In this document: one piece after another, positions 7,413-15,194 of the stretch
Position numbering within the stretch: the first letter of the stretch is position 1
Layout of the letters: the number at the start of each line of letters is the position of its first letter
From: Anaerocolumna chitinilytica
Lineage (GTDB): Bacteria > Bacillota > Clostridia > Lachnospirales > Lachnospiraceae
NCBI RefSeq assembly: GCF_014218355.1
Contig: NZ_AP023368.1
Location: forward strand, 1,244,001 to 1,308,000
DNA length: 64,000 nucleotides
Reading direction: 5' to 3'
Program-made: the position numbers and the translations under genes
Notes under the pieces: model-generated
Databases searched by the model: none
Seen by the model: only the letters and a program-made list of their open reading frames with translations
What the model was told of the DNA's origin: nothing

Positions 7413-9884
7413 ATGAGCAAATTATACTTTATAGACGGATATCATGGGGGCATCCGCGGACATATGCCGGAGGGCTCCTGGCAGGATATCCTCCATGCCC
7501 TGGAAAGCTATCCGGAATGGAAGATTAGTCTGGAAATCGAACCGGAATCCTGGAAATATCTAAAAAACCATGACTATAAAACATACAAAAAAATAGAAAA
7601 AATGGTATCCGATCCGATATCTGGAAGCCGTCTGGAATTTATCAGCGGTAGCTACGCTCAGCCCTTTTGCTGGGCAGTAAACGGTGAGAGCAATATTCGC
7701 CAGCTGCTTTATGGGGTCAAGGTCATCAAGGAGCATTTTCCCGGAGTAGTCGTTGATACTTATGCGGTGCAGGAACCTTGTTTTACATCCTCGCTCCCTC
7801 AAATATTAAGGCAGCTTGGTTATGCAAGAATAAGCTTAAAGAACCCAACGGCATGGGGCGGGTATATGGCTAAAATGCCAGGAGAGATAATACGTCTGTT
7901 CAGTCAGGACGGTTCGTTTCTTCCTGCTGTTCCACGGTATGAAGGGGAAGAATTAATCAGCTGTAATGCAACGGAAGCTTCCGGCTATGACTTCTCATCC
8001 ATTGAAGGCTTCGCAGAGAAGTGCAGCCTTCATGGAATTAGTGCCCCGGCAGGAATGTGCCTCCAGGACCTTGGATGGTCTTCGAAACCATTGGTAAAAG
8101 ATATTGATGTAGAATATGTTACCTGGCGTGAGTACTTTAGCAGGTTTGGAGACCGCATCAAGGGAGAAGTCTTGTTATCACAGGAAGATGTGCTAACCGC
8201 TCTTCCCTGGGGTAACCGTATTCTGCAGGAGATGCTTCGGAATGTCCGCCATGCTGAGAATCGGGTACTGCAAGCTGAAAAATTACTTGCCATTGCGGAA
8301 GCGGAAAGGGGCGAAAGGGAGGAGTGCCATTCTCTGCTGGAGCAAGCATGGAAAAAGCTGATGCAGGCACAGCACCACGATGGTTATATCTGTGCTACCT
8401 GCGGAGAGGGAACCCGTATGTGGGCTTTTCAATCCAATGCTCTTGTAACTGATTGCTGTTCAATGATAGACGAGATTACTGAGCGTGCTATGCTAGCGGT
8501 ATCCGGAAGGAGACCGCAGGAAATTAACCCTGGAAATGAACAATGGCTGAGAGTATATAATACGGTTGGTAATCCCCGCCTTTCCCAGGTGGAGTGTACA
8601 CTGGGGTTTGATTATGGCATTCGTGATGTCAAAGTATATGATGAAGAGAATAACAGCTTAACCTCCCAGCTAGACCCAATCCGATATTACGAAGATGGCA
8701 GCATTGGAGCGGCCGTATTAAGATTCTATGTAAATTCCGAGGGCATCGGATATACTTCCTACCGCGTTGTTCCGGCAGATACGGTGTCAATTGGAAAAGG
8801 CATGGCGGTAAAGACGGCACAGAATACCATTGAAGTAACCAACGATTATTTTCAGATGGTTTTTGACCTGCAAAAAGGCGGTTCTATCGTACGGCTGTAT
8901 GACAGGGAAACAAAGCGTGATTATACAGAAGGAGTATCGGGTTTTGGCTCTTTAAGGGGATACTTGGTAAAGGAAGAGAAATTTATTGATACACTGGATT
9001 TGACCGTTGAATGCAATATAAAATCCAATGGTCCCTTATACACAGAACTTGTGTTTAGCGGAGAATTTCATGAAATCGAATTTGAGAATAGGGTAAAGAT
9101 TACTCTTCATGAACGCCGAATTGATTTTGAAACATCGATAAACTTTATGAAAGATACAGAAATAGGATATCCTTATGAACCTGCCGTGGAGGAAAGGTAT
9201 CATGGAAGGAAAAGGTCCTCTTGCAGGGAAGATTACAAAATCGGAGTACAATTTCCTTTGGGAAACAGTCCGGTTAAAGTTATAAAAAGCGCTCCTTATG
9301 ATATATATGAGAGCAGATTGACTGACACTCGTTTTGATTCCTGGGATACAATAAAACATAACATAGTAAATGGTTATGCAGATATCTATCAAGAGAGCTC
9401 CAACTCAGGACTGGCAATATTCTGTGACCATGTAAACGGTTATTCTCTGGTAGATAATCTTTTTACACTTACCTTGGGGTTTGGATACCATAGTAATTTT
9501 TGGTGGGGATATCAGCCTCTTAGAGGAAGATGCAAAATGAAATATTCCATAATGCCACATGGGCTTACTTGGGAAGAGGCTTATGTTCCTTATGAAGATT
9601 CCCTGCTCAGAGAACCGCTGCTGGCAGAACGCCTGCCCGGTAAACCTGATTCTATTAAATTAAATGTATTTAGCTGTGAAAATAAGTCAGTGGAAACCGT
9701 ATCGATAATACGCTGCGATGGAAAATCACAGGTACGCCTGTTCCATAACAGCCATAAGAATGAAAAACTTATTTTAAAATGTTCTATTCCGGGTTTTCAG
9801 GGAGTTTCAGCCGATCTATACGGAACTTCCGATGGAAGAGAAGCGGATTCAATAGGAAAATTGGAAATTAAAACATTGATATAA
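7413..9884 (+). CDS. Divergent GH38-like glycosidase, canonical nucleophile not conserved
   Basis: This 823-residue protein has no signal peptide. It matches the order of elements in GH38 alpha-mannosidases: an N-terminal barrel, a helical bundle carrying AQHHDGY (His321, His322, Asp323; compare NQFHDII in the mannosidase downstream), and a C-terminal beta-rich domain from about residue 370. The nucleophile region reads YAVQEPCFTSSLPQILRQLG where the neighbour has WLPDVFGYSAALPQVMKKSG, so the GH38 Asp is replaced by Gln120/Glu121. The N-terminal metal motif HxHxD is replaced by DGYHGGIRGHMP. It lies 36 nt after the permease gene in the same operon. It may use a different mechanism or substrate; the family call is an inference from these alignments. 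Confidence 0.7.
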   Translation: MSKLYFIDGYHGGIRGHMPEGSWQDILHALESYPEWKISLEIEPESWKYLKNHDYKTYKKIEKMVSDPISGSRLEFISGSYAQPFCWAVNGESNIRQLLYGVKVIKEHFPGVVVDTYAVQEPCFTSSLPQILRQLGYARISLKNPTAWGGYMAKMPGEIIRLFSQDGSFLPAVPRYEGEELISCNATEASGYDFSSIEGFAEKCSLHGISAPAGMCLQDLGWSSKPLVKDIDVEYVTWREYFSRFGDRIKGEVLLSQEDVLTALPWGNRILQEMLRNVRHAENRVLQAEKLLAIAEAERGEREECHSLLEQAWKKLMQAQHHDGYICATCGEGTRMWAFQSNALVTDCCSMIDEITERAMLAVSGRRPQEINPGNEQWLRVYNTVGNPRLSQVECTLGFDYGIRDVKVYDEENNSLTSQLDPIRYYEDGSIGAAVLRFYVNSEGIGYTSYRVVPADTVSIGKGMAVKTAQNTIEVTNDYFQMVFDLQKGGSIVRLYDRETKRDYTEGVSGFGSLRGYLVKEEKFIDTLDLTVECNIKSNGPLYTELVFSGEFHEIEFENRVKITLHERRIDFETSINFMKDTEIGYPYEPAVEERYHGRKRSSCREDYKIGVQFPLGNSPVKVIKSAPYDIYESRLTDTRFDSWDTIKHNIVNGYADIYQESSNSGLAIFCDHVNGYSLVDNLFTLTLGFGYHSNFWWGYQPLRGRCKMKYSIMPHGLTWEEAYVPYEDSLLREPLLAERLPGKPDSIKLNVFSCENKSVETVSIIRCDGKSQVRLFHNSHKNEKLILKCSIPGFQGVSADLYGTSDGREADSIGKLEIKTLI

Positions 9885-9919
9885 AATATAATTACCTGTG
9901 TATACGGAGGAATTAAATC

Positions 9920-10933
9920 ATGGGTTTTTGTTTTAAAGAGAACGCGAGATTAATGGGAAGATTTGAAATAGAAGATAGTAGTGTAAAATGTGCATGGGTC
10001 AACAGCGCGGTATTTGTTGCCTTCAAAGGAAGGTCAATTAGTATGACAGCAGAGGATTCAGAGGGAAACGATTATGTTGAAATTGTTTTGGATGGCATCG
10101 CACGCAACTGGATTAACCTGAAAAAGGGCATTCACGAGTATGTGGTTGAAGGTAATTTAACGGAGGAGGAGCATATACTGGAGATTCATAAAAGAACCGG
10201 TATCTTAACCGGCAGTATATCATTTCATGAGTTCTCTTTACCGGAAGGCGGATGCTTTCTGAATCCTCCCAAATGCAAAAATCTCCGCCTTGAATACTTT
10301 GGTGATTCTATCACCGACGGAGCAGGAATCGGACATCCTCATGAGGTGGCAGAAGCTACGAATCTGGATGATGGTTACATGTCTTATGTGGGAATCAGTG
10401 CAAGGATGTTAAATGCAGAATACCATACGATGGCTATTTGCGGTATCGGTGTGCTGCAGGATGCAAGAGGTAATATTAACGGATTACCGGTGCATTTTGC
10501 AGGGACACTTGGCAAGGATACGACACCTTGGGATTTTTCGCAATATCCGGCAGATGGAATTGTGATTAATCTGGGACAGAACGATTATTCTAATACTATC
10601 GATCATCAGAAATACATCCACGCCTACATTGATTTTATTGAGGACATACTGGCAAGATATACAGACCCCTATGTTTTCTGTTGTGTTGGAACAATGAATA
10701 ATAATTATCTTGAAAGCGTAGAAAAGGTAGTTTCCCATTTTAATCGGAGTGGAAATAAAAAAGTATACTTAGTGGATCTGGGATTGATTCATCCTGAGGT
10801 TGAAGGCTGGGGCGGTGGTTTTCACCCGGGATACCAGACCCATTATAGAATGGGTCTGGAACTTGCCGGTTTTATATCCGATAAGACAGGATGGGAGTTA
10901 CAAAAGCGCCCGGTAATCGCAACGAAGTGTTAG
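9920..10933 (+). CDS. SGNH/CE2-type carbohydrate esterase
   Basis: The 337-residue product has the same layout as the esterase at 1408-2394: an N-terminal beta-sandwich (residues 1-115) and an SGNH domain. Key blocks are EYFGDSITDGAG (Ser130), INLGQNDYS (Asn221) and GGGFHPGYQTH (His302). LGQND replaces the more common LGTND, a conservative change next to the oxyanion-hole Asn. There is no signal peptide, so it likely acts on imported, acetylated oligosaccharide. It sits between two GH38-type genes with a good CGGAGG ribosome binding site. Sequence differences from the first esterase suggest a different acetyl position or sugar. Confidence 0.85.
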   Translation: MGFCFKENARLMGRFEIEDSSVKCAWVNSAVFVAFKGRSISMTAEDSEGNDYVEIVLDGIARNWINLKKGIHEYVVEGNLTEEEHILEIHKRTGILTGSISFHEFSLPEGGCFLNPPKCKNLRLEYFGDSITDGAGIGHPHEVAEATNLDDGYMSYVGISARMLNAEYHTMAICGIGVLQDARGNINGLPVHFAGTLGKDTTPWDFSQYPADGIVINLGQNDYSNTIDHQKYIHAYIDFIEDILARYTDPYVFCCVGTMNNNYLESVEKVVSHFNRSGNKKVYLVDLGLIHPEVEGWGGGFHPGYQTHYRMGLELAGFISDKTGWELQKRPVIATKC

Positions 10934-10988
10934 TGCCAAGGTGACTTAAAAAGGTTTCCTGAAATAATTATATTAAAGGAGTTTTTAC

Positions 10989-13900
10989 ATGTTTTTCATA
11001 GAAGGACGCATTAAAAAAATACTGGAAGAATTGCACCGCAGAACCATGGAATACAGCCTGCCGATTCACGGGATAAAGTGGAAGGAATGCGAATACGGTG
11101 AGTTAAATCTCTTAGAGGAGAAGGATTCGGATTGGGAAGCCTATTCGGACAGACTGACCTGGGGAGGAAGAGATAAGCACAGTTGGTTTCGATTTCAGGT
11201 AATACTTCCGGAGGAATTTATAGGGAGCCCGGTTATTATTAAGATAAAAACAGACAGAGAAGGCTGGGATGCAACAAATCCACAGTTTATCGCCTGGGTA
11301 GATAAAAAGCTCCAGCATGGTTTGGATGTAAATCATACCTGGATTCTTCTTCCCCAGGATAGTCAAGGCAGAGGAGAATTCTGTGTGGATTTGTATGCCT
11401 ATGGAGGTACAGAAGAGGGGTATAGCAGATTACAAGTGGAGATGTTTGTATTAAATCGCCGTGTCGAAAAGCTGTACTATGATATTTCGGTTCCCTTAGA
11501 GGCTGTCTGCCTCCTGCCGGAGGAAGATAAAAGAAGAATAGATACCTTGGCTTACCTTGAACAAGCAATCAATCTGCTGGATCTAAGAGAGGACGGCAGC
11601 GAAGCTTTTTATTGTTCCGTAGAGGATGCAATCCGTTATTTGGAGAAAGAATTCTATCATTCTGAACTCATAGGAAATGAGAATATCACGGAGCTTTGTG
11701 TGGGGCATACCCATATTGATGTTGCCTGGTTATGGTCTTTGCGTCAGACCAGAGAGAAGGCGGTACGTTCCTTTTCTACGGTTATTTCATTAATGAAGGA
11801 ATTTCCGGAATACATATTCATGTCAAGTCAGCCTCAGCTATACCAATTTGTGAAGCAAGACCAGCCTGAGCTCTATGAAGAAATAAAAGATATGGTAGCA
11901 AAAGGAAGATGGGAGCCTGAGGGTTCAATGTGGGTAGAAGCGGACTGTAATCTGATTTCGGGAGAATCGCTGGTCCGCCAGATTATGTTCGGAAAAAGCT
12001 TTTTCAAAGAGGAATTCGGTGTTGAAAATAAGATACTTTGGCTTCCTGATGTATTCGGATATAGTGCCGCACTTCCTCAGGTCATGAAAAAGAGCGGCAT
12101 AGAGTATTTTATGACTACAAAAATCAGCTGGAATGAATTTAACAAGCTTCCTTATGATACATTTTTGTGGAGAGGTATTGATGGGACAGAAGTACTGACC
12201 CAATTTATTACAACCCAGGAGTATCATGGTGAGAAGTCCATCAATGGCACTACTTATAACGGTATTATCAATCCCAGCCATGTACTTGGCTGCTGGCAGA
12301 GATACCAGCAAAAGAATATCAATAATGAGGTACTTAACTGCTTTGGCTTCGGAGACGGCGGCGGCGGTCCTACCCGTGAGATGCTTGAACATGCAAGAAG
12401 AATGGAAAAGGGGCTGCCGGGAATGCCAAAGGTGCAAATTGGCAAGTCAATCGACTTCTTTCAAAAGCTGGAGAACAATACCCTTACCAATCCCAAGCTG
12501 CCCAAATGGGTTGGTGAACTTTATCTTGAATTCCATAGAGGAACCTATACTTCTATGGCAAGAAATAAAAAATATAACCGAAAAGCAGAGTTTATGAATC
12601 AGGATCTGGAATGGCTCTCGGTTATGGCAGAACAGCTTACCGGACTGGAATATCCTGCAAAGAGGATTCATGACAGCTGGGAAGTAACGCTGCTTAATCA
12701 GTTTCACGATATTATCCCAGGTTCCTCCATAAAGGAAGTATATGAGACCTCAAAGGAGCAATATGAGCAGTTGCTGCAGGAGGGGAAGGAATTGATTCAT
12801 AGGTCACTTCTATCGATGGCAGAAAGCATGGATATCAAAGAACATTCTTTCGTAATCTTTAATCAGCTGGGATTTATGAGGGATGATATTGTGACAGTGG
12901 ATATGCCGGAAGGCTGGAAGAATGCTGAGGTTTATGATGGCGCTAAGCTTTTACCGGCACAGGGTTCCTATGACGGCAAGCTTGTCTTTTATGCCAGGAA
13001 ACTACCGGCTAAGGGATATAAGAAGTTTATCATTAAGGAAGCACCTGCTCAGGAGAATATTTTTGAGGTGGTTTATCAAAAGGGCTGCAGAATGGAAAAT
13101 GGCTTTTTTGAACTGGAATTCAATAAGGAGGGTAATATTACCTCTCTCTATGACAAACAGAATAAAAGGCAAGTCTTAAAACCGAATGCCTTCGGTAATG
13201 TACTGCAGGTATTTGAGGATAAGCCCATGGATTTTGATGCCTGGAATCTGGATATATTCTATCAGGAGAAATCCTGGGAGATGAATGATGTTACTGAAAT
13301 CAGATTATTGGAGGAAGGTCCGGTCAGAAAGATAATTCAGATTAAGAAGAATTATCTGAAATCCACTCTGATTCAGACGATTTCCATCTATTCAGAGATT
13401 AACAGGATAGACTTTAATACGAAAATCGATTGGAAAGAAAAGCAGGCTTTTGTAAAAGCAGCTTTTCCTGTTGAAATAAACTCAGATAAAGCAACCTATG
13501 ATATTCAATTCGGTAATGTGGAACGGCCCACCCATTGGAATACCAGCTGGGACTTGGCGAAGTTCGAAGTATGTGCACACAAATGGGCGGATTTATCAGA
13601 AGGCGGCTATGGTGTTGCACTGCTCAATGACTGCAAGTATGGATATGATATCAAGGATTCCGTTATGCGGCTTTCTCTGCTGAAATCTGCTATACATCCT
13701 AACCCGGATGCTGACAAGGAAGTGCATGAATTCACCTATTCCCTTTATCCTCATGCCGGTAATTTTAAAGAGGCAAAGGTTGACCAGATGGCATACCGCT
13801 TAAACTGCCCGGTTTATTGTGTACTGCAAGAACCTCATACCGGTACCCTGCCGGAAGAATTATCCTTTGTATCGGTGGAGCAGAGTAATGTATTCATTGA

Positions 13901-14135
13901 TACGATTAAGAAGGCAGAGAGCGGTAATGAATACATTGTACGTATGTATGAGAATCACAATCAGCTTACGAAAGGGTGCTGCAGGTTCAATCAGAATATT
14001 AACAGCGTTTTTGAATGTGACCTTTTGGAAAATAATATTTCTGAGGTCGCCCATCAGGGAGATCAATTTCAGTTTAGCATAAAACCCTTTGAAATAAAAA
14101 CTTATAAAATAATATTTGAAAGTAAAACCTTATGA
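10989..14135 (+). CDS. GH38 alpha-mannosidase
   Basis: The protein is 1048 residues, the usual size for the long cytoplasmic (Ams1/class II-like) group of GH38. The N-terminal 230 residues form an accessory beta-domain. The catalytic barrel has the zinc motif GHTHIDVAW (His240, His242, Asp244), nucleophile Asp354 in WLPDVFGYS, and QFHDIIPGSS (His573, Asp574) supplying the remaining zinc ligand region. A long beta-sandwich C-terminal half follows. No signal peptide is present, so it hydrolyses imported alpha-mannosides. AAAGGAG lies upstream of the ATG. With the transporter and two esterases it indicates use of acetylated alpha-mannosyl oligosaccharides; linkage preference is not readable. Confidence 0.95.
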   Translation: MFFIEGRIKKILEELHRRTMEYSLPIHGIKWKECEYGELNLLEEKDSDWEAYSDRLTWGGRDKHSWFRFQVILPEEFIGSPVIIKIKTDREGWDATNPQFIAWVDKKLQHGLDVNHTWILLPQDSQGRGEFCVDLYAYGGTEEGYSRLQVEMFVLNRRVEKLYYDISVPLEAVCLLPEEDKRRIDTLAYLEQAINLLDLREDGSEAFYCSVEDAIRYLEKEFYHSELIGNENITELCVGHTHIDVAWLWSLRQTREKAVRSFSTVISLMKEFPEYIFMSSQPQLYQFVKQDQPELYEEIKDMVAKGRWEPEGSMWVEADCNLISGESLVRQIMFGKSFFKEEFGVENKILWLPDVFGYSAALPQVMKKSGIEYFMTTKISWNEFNKLPYDTFLWRGIDGTEVLTQFITTQEYHGEKSINGTTYNGIINPSHVLGCWQRYQQKNINNEVLNCFGFGDGGGGPTREMLEHARRMEKGLPGMPKVQIGKSIDFFQKLENNTLTNPKLPKWVGELYLEFHRGTYTSMARNKKYNRKAEFMNQDLEWLSVMAEQLTGLEYPAKRIHDSWEVTLLNQFHDIIPGSSIKEVYETSKEQYEQLLQEGKELIHRSLLSMAESMDIKEHSFVIFNQLGFMRDDIVTVDMPEGWKNAEVYDGAKLLPAQGSYDGKLVFYARKLPAKGYKKFIIKEAPAQENIFEVVYQKGCRMENGFFELEFNKEGNITSLYDKQNKRQVLKPNAFGNVLQVFEDKPMDFDAWNLDIFYQEKSWEMNDVTEIRLLEEGPVRKIIQIKKNYLKSTLIQTISIYSEINRIDFNTKIDWKEKQAFVKAAFPVEINSDKATYDIQFGNVERPTHWNTSWDLAKFEVCAHKWADLSEGGYGVALLNDCKYGYDIKDSVMRLSLLKSAIHPNPDADKEVHEFTYSLYPHAGNFKEAKVDQMAYRLNCPVYCVLQEPHTGTLPEELSFVSVEQSNVFIDTIKKAESGNEYIVRMYENHNQLTKGCCRFNQNINSVFECDLLENNISEVAHQGDQFQFSIKPFEIKTYKIIFESKTL

Positions 14136-14165
14136 AATCAATACGATATTAATAGGAGGAAAGTA

Positions 14166-15116
14166 ATGAATATACTTGAAGAACGGAATAAGTTTCATAA
14201 AACCCGGAATATCCGGGAAGCAGCTCTGTTAAAGTTCCGTGGAGTGGACGGATATGATGTTTATAATTGTTCTGTTCCATTTATATGGAATGGTAAAAGA
14301 TACATATATGGAAGAGTTGAACGAAGAGCGGAATGGATGCGTTCTCTGGTAAGGTTATTTGAAGAGACAGGAAAAGATGAATGGAGTCTTGTTCCGGAAT
14401 CTATGGTATACCAGTTAGAAGATCCGTATATCAGCATCATTAACAGGGAATTGATTCTGGGAGGGACCCATGTCCGAATAAGCGGAGGAAAGCTGGATAC
14501 CTATTATGGTTATTTCTACCGTGGCACAAAACTGGAGGATCTCTATTACTTTACCACCGGTCCGGAATATATGAAAGATATTCGTTTGGTAGAACTTGCC
14601 GACGGTAGAATTGGAGTGTTTTCAAGACCGAGGAATGATAATATCTTGAAAAAGCACGGCAGTGAATCTATGATAGGCTTCTCCGTTATTCATTCCCTGG
14701 AAGAGCTTACGGCAGAAGTTATTCAAAATGCACCTTTTATTGAAGGCTTATTTGCCGGCGGAGAATGGGGAGGTTGTAATCAGGCGTATCTGCTTGACAG
14801 CGGAAACATCGGTGTAATCGGTCATCTAAGTTATAGTTATGTAGACACTACCGGTGAGAAACAATCTTCCTATATGAATATTTCCTTTGTACTAGAGCCG
14901 GATACGCTAACCGTGCATGATTATAAAATTATCGGCACCAGGGACTGTTATCCCGATGGACCGGCTAAGCTGCCCCATTTGTCAGATTGTGCCTTTACTT
15001 CCGGAATTGTAATGCGCGAGGACGGCAGGGCTGACTTATACAGCGGGATTGGTGATTGCATGGAAGGGAGAATTGTAATAGACTACCCCTTTGAAGGATA
15101 TGGAAAAATAAAATAA
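14166..15116 (+). CDS. DUF1861 family protein (beta-propeller, possible mannoside-active enzyme)
   Basis: The product has 316 residues, starting at ATG behind AGGAGG. The opening ERNKFHKTRNIREAALLKF, the DVYNCSVPF segment, the GGTHVR motif and YYFTTGPEYMKDIRLVELAD match what I know of DUF1861, a single-domain five-bladed propeller family related to GH43/GH130-type proteins. Such proteins often sit next to alpha-mannosidases and GH130 mannoside phosphorylases. It is the last gene before the terminator at 15126-15156. No signal peptide, so cytoplasmic. A role in mannose-oligosaccharide breakdown is inferred only from context and fold; I see no proven catalytic pair. Confidence 0.75.
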   Translation: MNILEERNKFHKTRNIREAALLKFRGVDGYDVYNCSVPFIWNGKRYIYGRVERRAEWMRSLVRLFEETGKDEWSLVPESMVYQLEDPYISIINRELILGGTHVRISGGKLDTYYGYFYRGTKLEDLYYFTTGPEYMKDIRLVELADGRIGVFSRPRNDNILKKHGSESMIGFSVIHSLEELTAEVIQNAPFIEGLFAGGEWGGCNQAYLLDSGNIGVIGHLSYSYVDTTGEKQSSYMNISFVLEPDTLTVHDYKIIGTRDCYPDGPAKLPHLSDCAFTSGIVMREDGRADLYSGIGDCMEGRIVIDYPFEGYGKIK

Positions 15117-15125
15117 ATTGACTTT

Positions 15126-15156
15126 AAAAGCCTTGTTTGAAACAGGGCTTTTATTG
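15126..15156 (+). terminator. Intrinsic terminator after the DUF1861 gene
   Basis: AAAAGCCTTGTT pairs with AACAGGGCTTTT (one G-U pair) around a short loop, followed by TTATTG. It is AT-rich at its base and probably only partly effective, so some transcription may continue into the rhamnosidase gene. Confidence 0.7.
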
Positions 15157-15194
15157 TATAGTAAAAATATTACTTGGAAAGGTTGGGAAGCACA

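Noticed and set aside
11925..12437. Long minus-strand frame inside the GH38 gene
   Set aside because: It is entirely within an unmistakable alpha-mannosidase coding sequence and has no family features.
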